From: Terana coerulea
Lineage: Eukaryota; Basidiomycota; Agaricomycetes; Polyporales; Phanerochaetaceae
Reading direction: 5' to 3'
Length of the DNA: 18,647 nucleotides
NCBI GenBank assembly: GCA_024811115.1
Contig: JAKOGH010000249.1
Location: 1-18,647 of the forward strand
The position numbers and the translations under genes were made by a program. Below are positions 1 to 8,870 of this stretch, piece after piece; position 1 is the first letter of the stretch, and every line of letters begins with the position of its first letter. The notes below the pieces were generated by a model. It did no database searches, was not told where the DNA came from, and was given only the letters and a program-made list of their open reading frames with translations.

Positions 1-960
1 CTTCTGGAGAGCTTCGTCGAGATAGTCAATGAGATCACTGACTGCTCGTCGAGCTGCTCCTGAAGTGCCAGCCCTGCGCGGGAGGCGTACATCTCAAGCG
101 TTCTGAACTCTCGACTTTCGAACACTCATGTTTCCTTGCTTTAGCTCTTTCAGCTTTTGCAGGGCGTCCGAGTGTCGGTCGTGCGAGAATTGCTTGACCA
201 GCCGTTCTTGGAAAACACCCCAATCTGCTCGTGCGAAATCACTGCTTTCGAGATAGGCCTCAGCCCACTCTCTGGCTGATCCGCCCTGCATGTAGGACAG
301 GACGAATGTGATTTTTGCTCGATTTGATTGAAGCTTTTTGTGGTGGTTTGCGAAGATGTTCAACTTGATTTGCTTCTACCAGGCTTTCCAATCTTTCCGG
401 CTTCCGTTGAAGGTGTCCGGCTTGTTCGGCTAGACCATCGCGATCACGTTCGTTATTGTCATCATCATCGTCGCGATCACAATATCCTCGACCTCCGCCC
501 TCCCGGGGCCGCCCTCCGCTTCTGCCGTTACTCCAAAGGAGGGTCCTCCGGCCAGCGGGCTTTCCGGTCGCTTGCCACCACTCATCTCATTTCTAACTCC
601 TGGGGCGCTGAATTCCACAACGCTGGCAGGTTGATCTTCTGCCAGCATGTGAGCAAGGTTGCTCGGCGCATTCCTTGGTTATGGTTGTGCCTTCCAGGAA
701 GTGAAAATAGATGAGCTTGTTTCCGAGCATCAAACTATTATGGTTTAGGTCGACGCATGAACAAGGCTCGTCGTAATTCGTCTCCAAGCCTGTCGTGGTT
801 AGGGTGGCCATTCGCGTCGGCTATGACGAGAATTCAACGCGCTTGGTGTGATCAGATAGTAGGGTGTCTCCGTCGTCGTGGTCCTCGTTTTCTTTACTGG
901 GTGACGACTTTTCGCCTTCGGATTCAGGGATGATAGGAGATGGGGCGCGTGGGGAATGGA
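1..960 (-). pseudogene. gag: Degenerate retrotransposon Gag (Retrotrans_gag-like)
   Basis: Fungal Ty3 Gag forms the virus-like particle of the retrotransposon in the cytoplasm. On the minus strand an acidic low-complexity N-terminal stretch (frame with ESEGEKSSPSKENEDHDDG near 925-860; DRDDDDDNNERDRD near 475-435) leads into the capsid-like domain: PDTFNGSRKDWKAW, then after a TAG stop (376-378) KQIKLNIFANHHKKL, FVLSYMQGGSAREWAE, and QLKELKQ-like KLKELKQGNMSV. The chain then continues in other frames (EFRTLEMYASRAGLALQEQ; VSDLIDYLDEALQK) to the window edge. At least two stops and several frameshifts break it, so no Gag can be made. The family call rests on remembered basidiomycete Gag patterns (KPxxFDGS-K-WKxWK ... 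SYMxGGSAxxWAE) and is fairly secure for 1-430, weaker upstream. Confidence 0.75.
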
Positions 961-1564
961 AGTCAACTGGTAACGGCCGAGGGATAACTGCGGAGTAAGT
1001 GGATTGATGCTGATATTGTCAGCTTGCACGTAGTATGATGGATACTTGCGCTTGGTTTCTAGACTCACTGCGCAAGTTCCACACTTGACACTTGGAGTAG
1101 TGTCTTCGTGAACACACTTCGGGTCAGCGGCACGAATACCACTTGCCGTCATGCTTCTGATAGATCGGTCTCCCGCAAGTCATGGAAAAATGATGAGGTT
1201 GTTCTATACAAGGGCACGAGTCGCCTCCAGCCATACACGAGTGAAGCCTATTCTAGGCAGCCTGCAATACTCTTCAACCGAAATGAAGAGCACAATGATA
1301 GAAGTTGTCTCAGAGGAATTTGAATTCCCAGTACATGCTACTACTGATACAGCTACAGGTTACCAGTGTTCTGCTGTTTGATCCTGCTGCGGTCTACCGA
1401 CTTCTCGGTAGCAGCTTGACTTTAAGGGACACAAGCCCAAAGAGCGCCTGTCTCGCCTTCCGATTACCGCTTTTACTAGTTTCCCACACCCAAGGGTGCG
1501 CCAAAGGTTCCCAGCCGATCAAAGAGCACCGAGTTAGGGTGTCTAAGGTACAGCTCTCCGAGAT
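961..1564 (-). other. Retrotransposon leader / unassigned N-terminal gag region
   Basis: About 600 bp lie between the primer binding site and the first gag-like peptide. No convincing coding frame is visible. A perfect 7-bp stem with a CTTC loop (CTACCGA...TCGGTAG, 1394-1411) lies here, flanked by GCTG/CAGC that can extend the stem past a small bulge. Such a hairpin could be a packaging or translation element, but this is speculation. The open frame 1152-799 on the minus strand overlaps the region and is only partly gag-like. Confidence 0.35.
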
Positions 1565-1578
1565 GAAGCTCGGAACCA
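1565..1578 (-). other. Putative primer binding site of the retrotransposon
   Basis: Read on the minus strand, TGGTTCCGAGC begins one base after the LTR end. TGG matches the CCA end of a tRNA, and the position is right for priming of minus-strand DNA synthesis. I could not assign the tRNA. The site is part of a small hairpin (CCGAG - 6 nt - CTCGG), which leaves self-priming as in the Tf1 family as an untested alternative. Confidence 0.4.
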
Positions 1579-1579
1579 T

Positions 1580-2145
1580 TGTGTTGGATCAACAGGGTAC
1601 TGATTGGGTAACTAGTCAGCGTGTGCACGGGGTAACGACACAGGGGATGGTCAATACCGAGGTTCACAGGCCGTCCCCTTGCGGGTGGTTACGGTCCGAT
1701 GTACTAGGTTTGAAACTCAATCTACATGATCCTTCTATACAGGATGGACCGGGCAACAGGGTAAATGTTCTGGGTAGAACGGGTGGAGCAACGAGAGATC
1801 GTTACAGGGGTAGGATAGTCTCGAGCTTATGTCAGCAACAACTAGTACAACTGTACCAGGTGCGACGCTCTCAACCGGAACAGAACTAATGGTGCAGTCT
1901 CCGAGTAACTAGCTGGGGAACAGACCAGCTCGAGACTGGCTTTCTCATTGCAGGCGGTAGCTACTTATATATGTGTAGTCCTAAACTGTACAGTACCACC
2001 CGGTATCCTCGTGTATGTACTAGAGCGGTCCAGAACAATAGAGAAACATATGGAAACCATGAATATTGATAAGAGAACAATAGATAGGGGTAGAAGACAA
2101 TGGAAATAAAAAGAATACCCTAGAGACGCCCAGAAGTTCATAACA
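1580..2145 (-). repeat. 5' long terminal repeat of the Ty3-type element
   Basis: On the minus strand the 566-bp segment starts TGTTATGAAC and ends GATCCAACACA, so it has the usual TG...CA termini. A TATATAAG box (1964-1971 on the plus strand, read on minus) sits inside it at a position suited to starting transcription towards gag. One base after its 3' end comes TGG, the expected first bases of a tRNA primer binding site. The outer boundary is inferred from the TGTTATGA start, common in fungal LTRs, because no second LTR is in the window for comparison. A 194-codon open frame at 1305-1889 on the plus strand crosses LTR and leader and is taken as chance. Confidence 0.65.
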
Positions 2146-2148
2146 GTA

Positions 2149-2263
2149 CCCTCAACCTCACCGCTGCAAGCGCTCTATGCCCTCGATGTTGGCGCTGCTC
2201 CGGGCGCCATTACCCCACCTGCGGCTGTTGGTCGTGAGGCGCTTGCTGGTGTGAGGTTGAGGG
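2149..2263. mobile_element. MITE-like element, TA target duplication
   Basis: The 115-bp segment begins CCCTCAACCTCAC and ends with its exact reverse complement GTGAGGTTGAGGG. The inverted repeat continues imperfectly to include GCAAGCGC on both sides, giving ends of about 25 bp. TA lies directly outside at both ends (2147-2148 and 2264-2265), as left by Tc1/mariner-class transposases. There is no room for a coding region, so mobility would need a transposase in trans. The core is GC-rich and can fold into one long hairpin. Confidence 0.6.
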
Positions 2264-2265
2264 TA

Positions 2266-2760
2266 CATCGAACTAAACCCATAATTTTTCCACTACCTTG
2301 TGACGCCAGTACAATTCATGCAAGTGCCTCAGGAGTGGTGAAATTGTCTTGTAACCGTCTTGCAATCGACCAAATCCGCACAAGACGCCAAATTGATACA
2401 GTGGACCGGGAGGGTTTGTAACAAGTTTGTAAGCTTCTTAGAATCAGCTCACAATCGACATGTAAGCCCGGTATAAGGTTCTCCTAAGCAGCATAACCAT
2501 TCCAATGCTTGCTACACAGGTAATTCTAGTAAGCCTGAACAACAATTCTACTTCTGTCCATTCACTGCGTGTCAGGCCCTTCTATGACGATGCTATGAAG
2601 GCAAGTTAGAGGTAGCTAGATAGAGGCTCTGGGTAGGAAGGCTATTAGACAGTGGCTGCTAGGTTCATATATGCACGCTTTGAGAGCCTGAACAGACGAA
2701 TTGAACTGATCTTGGGTAGCTGGCGCTTCTCCAGCCGTACGGACATAGAGCCCCCCTGAT
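2266..2760. other. Intergenic stretch, no gene seen
   Basis: No convincing coding frame or splice pattern was found. At its left edge (2274-2283) is TAAACCCATA, the same sequence as the terminal motif of the inverted-repeat element at 2761-3982, so a truncated relative of that element may end here. Confidence 0.4.
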
Positions 2761-3982
2761 TATGGGTTTAAATGTACAATCAAGCGCCGGACATAAATCA
2801 AGCGCCGAAGGCGCAAGCCCGATCTGCTGGAGGACATAAAGGGCAAAACTTGGTTAGAAGTCCGATCTTGTGCGAGGATATAGACCGTGCCCGGACGGCA
2901 GAGTCCGATCCAGCGCCCTGGCATAATTCGGCCATACGACAACCAACCTCGCACCAATAAGCGATTTATTATCAACCACAAATTGGAGCTTACAGATATG
3001 TGTGTATCACAAAACTACAATACTCACCTGCTGGGATGACTTGAAAGAGGTGGGGAAAGCAGAGGGACTTGAGTAGAGCTAGTAGAGTGGATATGAATCA
3101 ACGATGTTGTTGAGTCTGGGGGTTTAGCCCACAGACCAGCCTCTCTATATACATGTGTAAAGGGACCCCAGACACTATCTAAGACCTCCAATACCATGTG
3201 CTGACTGATACAGTTAGGTGATGTCTGACTAAGGCTCAGAGCATACCACTGCTCTAACTCCCTTATCAGATCTGACCTAGCTATCATGCTAACATCAACA
3301 CTATCTAGATGTCCTAATCGAGCTACTGTGACACTACCAGTCCATGATGTCATACTGATATCATACTAAGGTCATAGTCCAGAACAGTTCCAGACCAGAG
3401 TCCTGGATCCTACGTCTATATAAGGCATATCCCTGATGTCCATGCGATAAGCACATGGCAAACTGATCTAGCATCTTGTAACGCTGTGTGACGACTTGGT
3501 GATATGTCCCGTGACTTCGATGTTACACTCTAAGCGCTGTAGACTAGTGCTGAGGGAAATTTGTGACAGTGTGTCTGTAGGTGGCCTTTCATAGTCCAAT
3601 AACAAACCGATACTACCAGTTTGTTACCCTGTGCATCTGTGAATGAGGCTGCAAGCAACCCGCGAAGCGCGTTGCAGTGCGATTCATCACACGCCCATCA
3701 GCCCATGGTCACTCAACATTCAATGTTGCTGCCAGCAGGCCGGCTCGTTCTGTTTTGGGAGTCTGTGGTATGGTGTGTTGTGTGAGAGGCTTTGCGCGAA
3801 GCACAAGCGATTTTTTGGCATTTTCCTGTCATTTCTGCGATTTTTGGAACCTACACCCAAAAAAGGCTATAAATCAGCCAAAATGACGGACCCCGATCAA
3901 GCGCCGGACATAAACGGCCCAAAACCTTGAGGACATAAAACCCCTAAAAGGGGTCATTTTGGATTATACATCTAAACCCATA
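2761..3982. mobile_element. Non-autonomous inverted-repeat DNA element, split by a solo LTR
   Basis: The left end TATGGGTTTAAATGTACAAT is matched in inverse orientation by the right end (3962-3982), with two mismatches over about 21 bp. If the outer TA is the target duplication, the element itself is 2763-3980. Just inside each end, in direct orientation, is the identical 17-mer CAAGCGCCGGACATAAA (2781-2797 and 3898-3914), followed in both by a second GAGGACATAAA-type motif (2830-2840 and 3929-3939). Small GC palindromes such as GCGCCGAAGGCGC (2802-2814) and GCGAAGCGC-like repeats (about 3660-3680, 3795-3810) are also present. Removing the nested LTR and one duplication leaves about 650 bp with no transposase frame. 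Superfamily is not assigned; TA flanks suggest the mariner group, but the evidence is thin. Confidence 0.5.
3005..3568 (-). mobile_element. Solo LTR, copy 1 (family with TGTCAC...GTGATA ends)
   Basis: This 564-bp LTR lies on the minus strand. In its own direction it starts TGTCACAAATTTCCC and ends GTTTTGTGATA. It is flanked by the perfect 5-bp duplication GTGTG (3000-3004 and 3569-3573), which fixes both boundaries. It matches copies 2 and 3 along its whole length with scattered differences. It carries a TATATA box near 3157-3163 on the minus strand. No internal retrotransposon sequence adjoins it, so it arose by LTR-LTR recombination. A 109-codon frame inside it (3353-3024, minus) is not recognised. 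It is nested in the inverted-repeat element and is therefore younger than it. Confidence 0.85.
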
Positions 3983-4942
3983 TTCAGGCCTAGACATAGA
4001 CACGTCATGGTAAGCGACCGACGCTGACCTTTCTTTACCTCCCGCCCATCTAGCTACCACGACTGACTACCAATCATCATAGGCTGGCTGTCATTGTCTA
4101 CTGCTATGCCAGACTTTGAATCTTTATAGGCTTGCGATACGTGGCGACGTTGAATGCGTCTCTTAACCACCCGCATCAACCTCAGCTCTGCAAACTTGTA
4201 TGCCTCATCCTCGCCATGCCAGACTCCAATGCACCAAAGAGCACAGGAAGTTGAAAGGTGTGTATTCTCATGTATTATGTGATTGAACTGCTAAGCCATC
4301 TATCCAACAACCTCAGTATGAGTGTGTGAAAAATTGATGCCATCCCTGGTATAAGAGTGCAACATTGGTCCAAGCTGATATTACAAGATGGCTGGCTATA
4401 GGAGCTGGAGTAATAGGCTCGCTCAGAGTCCTCTTGCTTCATAGTAGAGGGTGCCTTCTTGATCTCAGTGAGTGTGTGCACCTGTTCTTTGACTGTTGCT
4501 TACTAGCATGCATATATGCAGGTTATGTGTGCGAAAAGGTGCGTGTTCTCCTTTTTGACCGTGCTTGCTGCTGACCTGAGTGTTCTAGAACACTGCAACT
4601 CTCCACAATGTCATCACATGAGACCGAGATGTCCGCTGCCATGTTGTCAAGCAAGAAAAAGGCCATAGCGAGAGATTCCACCCTCGGGCGCACATACAAC
4701 CAAAGACCAATGTGGCGCTCGGAACGCTGCCTGTGTGTACTGTGCGCAATTGGATTAAACCTGACTCAGTACGTGTCTCCCCTGTGCCCATGCCCTCTAC
4801 ACTTACCCATTGTATTTGGAAACACACAGCTCTACGACTGCATGAATTCTCGCATAGTGGCACTGGCAAGTGACCATCGGGCGAAGGAAGCTCGACATTG
4901 CAATAGTGCCCCAGACCCCTAGTGTGTTTGTACATCTCCAAA
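3983..4942. other. Intergenic stretch, no gene seen
   Basis: Open frames on both strands here (for example 4608-4922 plus and 4941-4585 minus) overlap each other and have no recognisable domain. A perfect 16-bp palindrome AGTGTTCTAGAACACT occurs at 4579-4594. The phrase ATGCCAGACT occurs twice (about 4106 and 4217). The missing N-terminal part of the BRO1 gene, if it ever existed, is not visible here. Confidence 0.4.
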
Positions 4943-6050
4943 GTGTCAAATACTACCGAGGCCTACCCAAATCTGCGTGCTGCTCTGAAAGAGAGCAAAC
5001 AGATCAATGAAAAGGATTACTTCGCGGCTCGTCACGGTAATTGCACCTACCTCACGCTATTGGCGTCGTCTTACTTTGAAATAGGTGCTGGATGACTACA
5101 TCCCCAAGCTGTGTGGAGTTATCACCACAGTGAACGCCGGCGAGCTTATCCTCCACACGAAGCCTAGTGAGTAACCCTACTCAGTGGATACATGTATGAC
5201 AACCCATTCACAGTCTTCAGCTGGCGCACAACACTGTCCTTCACCCTCTTCCACTCGTCCTCGCGTGTGTCTTTCCCGTCGCTCACCGCCGAGCTCGCCT
5301 TCACGTTCTCGACCTATGCGTTTGCGCTGTTAAGCATGTGCGTGCGCCGTTATCGCGTTGCTGGGGCAGTACGAGAGCAAGTGCGGGATGCCCGACACAG
5401 ACCGGCCGAGCAAAGGACGACCAGCTAAAGTTTGCTGTCACACTCCCGTGCAAGGCAGCCAGTGTGTTTGAGCACTTCACTAGAGAGGTGATGGCAAACG
5501 TGGACGCTGCCCGCGAGAGAGCGTCTGTCGTGGGAATTAGCTGTTCAAGCACGCCGGAGCTTAACAGAGAGGTGCTCATTGGGCTAAGCGAGTACGGGCT
5601 GTTTTCCATCAAATTCTACGCCAAAGTTTTTCTTAGCTAATCCATGCATGCAGGCTTGCGTTGGCCGACACACAGAACCTCGCGATCTGCAAGCATCTGA
5701 CTTACGCGACCTTCGACAGCATTGTCAGCGCCCAGCCCGCTACTCTCCAAGTCCCATCCCTCGCCGGCGCTCGCCGCAGAGCTGCACCTCGAGTGCGCTG
5801 CCCTGTATATGTCCGCGCGCGTCCTCATCGACCGCCGCCCGCCTGTCCTCCTCGCCCACCGTGTCCGTCGCCAAAGCCTCGGAGTTCAAGCTCGGGCTGG
5901 AAAGCACCTTGCAGACGAGGCTGCGCTGCACTACGTGCTTGCGCATAAGTGGCCCAGCGTCGACGCGGGCGAGCACGGCACCGCGCAGCAGAACGCCGGC
6001 CGTCGGTCGGGTTCTCACGTTCGAAATAATCGGGTTTGGCCATGCTTGCT
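4943..6050 (+). pseudogene. BRO1-domain protein remnant (frameshifted, truncated)
   Basis: BRO1 domains are alpha-helical, boomerang-shaped modules that bind ESCRT-III (CHMP4/Snf7) at endosomes; intact relatives act in multivesicular-body sorting or fungal pH signalling. Recognisable pieces in order are EAYPNLRAALKESKQ (exon 4943-5036), VLDDYIPKLCGVITTV (5085-5166), FSWRTTLSF, FPSLTAELAFTFSTYAFALL, AKDDQLKFAVTLPCKAAS (5214-5591), LALADTQNLAICKHL, then in another frame KSHPSPALAAELHLECAALY and DEAALHYVLAHKWPSVDAGE (5654-about 6000). Introns with GT-AG borders remain at 5037-5084, 5167-5213 and 5592-5653. Frameshifts occur around the first intron, near 5340, 5390 and 5735, and near 6000 where similarity fades. 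The first codon in frame is GTG (4943-4945), possibly a lost ATG. Some indels may be assembly errors, but the missing C-terminus argues for a real pseudogene. Confidence 0.7.
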
Positions 6051-6940
6051 GATATAGACTGTATGTGGTCTTAGACACGTCTCTCACAGCCTGCTAGGGC
6101 AAATAACGCAAGGGGACGAGGGCAGGACAACGAAGAGCAAATGGGCTGGTAATATTATATTTATTATTTCAATAATTTCAGTCTGCCTATTTGGGCCTTG
6201 ATTACATATATATATGTCTGAGGATGGGAGCTATCATACAGCATGCCTACATCTGTTCGGCCCACCTGCATCGAGTTTCGTTCAGGTGTGATTACAAGCC
6301 TAATCATGCATCTATTCATTATGTCTACACAGATTGTTGTAGCATACGGTATGTCCTGGTATTCACAAAAACCCAGAGGTACACATATGGGCGCAGGATC
6401 TTGGTAGCCGCTCTTTCACAGGGGTCCATCTTGGTCTTTGTTCACTTTCTACATCGACTTACCTCGGGCGCTTGGTAGCAGGGCCTGGTACAGTAATTAC
6501 CCAGGGTTTGTTTTCGCATGATTATCCCTTGACCGACCTCAGCGCTTCGTTTATGTACTTATATCATGAAACTATTTAATTTGTTAACCGCAATCTGTAA
6601 ATACATATTGGGCGTTGCCCGTTGTACAAATGTCCTGAGCGTAAGCTAGCTGCAACTCCGAGATCGCATGCAAAGACCATGAACGTTCAGGACACGAGAG
6701 CGAGTTCTGTAGCATTTGCAGTCAGGCAATGAAGGCATAAGAATGAGGTCATAGACTCACTGTTGTCCTCAATGGCTCTAACTCTGAGCTCATCTCTTTA
6801 TGTCCCAATCCCTGTCAATTACTAATGTGTTAGTGTCCAGACAGCACATAGAGGACAGATGTGAGCATCTCATCAATATTCTAGTAGCACGCAGACAGGG
6901 AGCCGGATCCTAGACATAGTCAGTATGGCTATTGAACTGC
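6051..6940. other. Intergenic stretch, no gene seen
   Basis: Contains an AT-rich run (6150-6182), a 14-bp palindrome ACATATATATATGT (6204-6217) and an 8-bp inverted pair TGTCCTGA/TCAGGACA (6631-6638, 6687-6694). The 95-codon frame at 6191-6478 has no recognisable features. Nothing supports a gene. Confidence 0.4.
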
Positions 6941-6945
6941 CAGTG

Positions 6946-7504
6946 TATCACAAAACTCTAATACTCACCTGCTAGGAATGCTTGGGGAGTTGGGGAGAAG
7001 CAGGGACTTTGAGTAGAGCGAGTAGAGGAGATATAAATCAACGATGTTGTTGAGTCTGAGGTGTTAGCCCTCAGACCAGCCTCCTTATATACATGTGAGG
7101 GACCCCAGACACTATCTAAGACCTCCAATACCATGTGCTGACTGATACAGTTAGGTGATCCATGACTAAGGCTCTAGAGCATACCGCCGCTCTAACTCCC
7201 TTATCAGATCTGACCTAGCTATCATGCTGACATCAACACTATCTAGATGTCCTAATCTAGCTACTGTACACTATCAGTACATGATGTCATAGTGACCTCA
7301 TAGTGAGGTCATAGTCTAGAACGAATCCAGAACTGAGTCCATGATCCTGTGTCCGTATGAGGCATATCCCTGATAACCATGCGTCCATCGCATGGCCAAC
7401 TGATCAGCATCTTGTAACGCTGTTGTGACGACTGGGTAACATGTCCCGTAACTTGATGTTACACTCTGGCGCTGTAGACTAGCGCTGAGGGAAATTTAGT
7501 GACA
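6946..7504 (-). mobile_element. Solo LTR, copy 2
   Basis: This 559-bp LTR is in the same orientation as copy 1. It is flanked by the perfect 5-bp duplication CAGTG (6941-6945 and 7505-7509), so it is an independent insertion. In LTR sense it starts TGTCACTAAATTTCCC and ends GTTTTGTGATA. It has the same internal landmarks as the other copies, including a TATA box and a GCAG|GTGAGTA sequence near its 3' end. It is visibly closer to copy 3 than to copy 1 (for example GCTCTAGAGCATACCGCCGC is shared only with copy 3). Confidence 0.85.
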
Positions 7505-7589
7505 CAGTGAGTGGATGACGGGGACTTACCAGTGAGCATACAGAATCGCAGAGCTGCATACACCTTATATGTGAATGAGGCCGGCTGTT

Positions 7590-8152
7590 TGTCATAAATT
7601 TCCCCAAGCGCTAGTCTACAGCGCTTAGAGTGTAACATCAAGTCACGGGACATGTTACCCAGTCGTCACAACAGCGTTACAAGATGCTGATCAGTTGGCC
7701 ATGCGACGGACACATGGTTATCAGAGATATGCCTTATAAGGACATAGGATCATGGACTCAGTTCTGGATTCGTTCTAGACTATGACCTCACTATGAGGTC
7801 ACTATGACATCATGTACTAGTAGTGTACAGTAGCTAGATTAGGACATCTAGATAGTGTTGATGTTAGCATGATAGCTAGGTTAGATCTGATAAGGGAGTT
7901 AGAGCGGCGGTATGCTCTAGAGCCTTAGTCATGGATCACCTGACTGTATCAGTCAGCACATGGTATTGGAGGTCTTAGATAGTGTCTGGGGTCCCTCTAC
8001 ACATGTATATAAAGAGGCTGGTCTGAGGGCTAACACCCCAGACTCAACAACATCGTTGATTCATATCTCCTCTACTCACTTTACTCAAAGTTCACTGCTC
8101 TCCCCAACCCCTCCAAGTCTTCCTAGCAGGTAAGTATTAGAGTTTTGTGATA
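7590..8152 (+). mobile_element. Solo LTR, copy 3 (inverted relative to copies 1 and 2)
   Basis: This 563-bp LTR is on the plus strand, from TGTCATAAATTTCCC to GTTTTGTGATA. It is flanked by the perfect 5-bp duplication CTGTT (7585-7589 and 8153-8157). A TATATAAAG box lies at 8006-8014, and the sequence GCAG|GTAAGTA, an optimal 5' splice site, is at 8127-8136 near the U5 end. With copy 2 it forms an inverted repeat of about 560 bp per arm around an 85-bp spacer (7505-7589). Confidence 0.85.
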
Positions 8153-8157
8153 CTGTT

Positions 8158-8864
8158 GAGTCAGCATGACCAAAATGGTGTTGACTGCGCACTAGCCGAG
8201 CATCTAAGACACTGTTCCAGAGTCTCTCACCCTAAAGCGTTACCCTATGCCACCGCTGACAGCCACGCCCTGCAAGTTGTTGGACGCCGGCAATGACAAG
8301 TTCTGAGTGCTCTCCAAGCTCTAGCTGCGCATCGTATACTTGAGATATAAAGTGTGGCGCTACAGCAGCGGGCGTAAGCCCCTCATAAGGGTACATGCAT
8401 CTCAAATACCACGAGAGGCGGGCAAGGTTGCGGGGGATATCTATGCAGATTGGGGCATAGTGTCAAATTGAATCATTGAGAAAAGGCATATTCACCATGA
8501 TTTTCATGTTCTACGCCGTGCCTTCGAATGGAATAGGCAGAAAGACTGTAGTAAAAGTGAGTTGAGGACTTTAAGATGGAGCCTGAGTGGAGTTCTTCAC
8601 CGGAAGTTTCATCGGCCGCCAGCACAGAACGTGAGAAAGGATAAAAATAGATACTGCAATAGTTTCAGCATGTCATGAGAAAGATATAAAGAGGTTGCAA
8701 CCGGCCGTAATTCTTTCACTGATGTTACAAGTGGTAGAATCAGTGCAAGTGGTGGAATCCGGGCAAGCGTCTTACGAGCTGATCAGAAGCCCCTCCGAAT
8801 ACAGAGAATGAGCGTCTAATTTGCAAATCGGCGGAATCAATAAGCGGCGCCAGGATTCCTTTTG
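8158..8864. other. Intergenic stretch, no gene seen
   Basis: No exon can be recognised upstream of the peptidase remnant. A TATAAAG-like box is present at about 8685-8690 and a second at about 8345. The missing N-terminal part of the peptidase-like gene would be expected here but is not legible. Confidence 0.35.
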
Positions 8865-8870
8865 ATGTAC

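Larger units (their letters stand above)
1..2145 (-). mobile_element. Partial Ty3/gypsy-type LTR retrotransposon (5' part)
   Basis: Reading on the minus strand from 2145 leftwards, the order is LTR (2145-1580), a possible primer binding site directly after it, a leader, then a broken gag that runs off the window's left edge. This is the order of an LTR retrotransposon's 5' half. Protease, reverse transcriptase and integrase and the 3' LTR would lie outside the window. The element is old or badly sequenced: gag is spread over three frames with in-frame stops. The five bases outside the LTR are GTACC (2146-2150) and should recur at the far end if the target duplication survives. The Ty3/gypsy class is inferred from the gag sequence; no polymerase is visible to confirm it. 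Confidence 0.75.

Noticed and set aside
728..752. Another copy of the TATGGGTTTA terminal motif (TATGGTTTAGG)
   Set aside because: Only a partial match, lying within the gag-like region without a partner end.
1305..1889. 194-codon open frame on the plus strand
   Set aside because: It runs antisense through the leader and LTR of the Ty3-type element, has no domain, and its composition fits a chance frame.
3024..3353. 109-codon minus frame
   Set aside because: Lies wholly inside solo LTR copy 1; a retrotransposon LTR is not expected to encode a protein and no domain is seen.
4585..4941. 118-codon minus frame and overlapping 104-codon plus frame as exon of the BRO1 gene
   Set aside because: Neither shows BRO1 similarity, and the recognisable domain begins only at 4943.
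5740..6087. Minus-strand open frames under the BRO1 remnant
   Set aside because: Antisense shadows of a GC-rich exon whose plus-strand translation matches a known family.
6946..8152. A single palindromic transposon
   Set aside because: The two arms have different perfect target duplications (CAGTG and CTGTT), so they are two separate solo LTR insertions.
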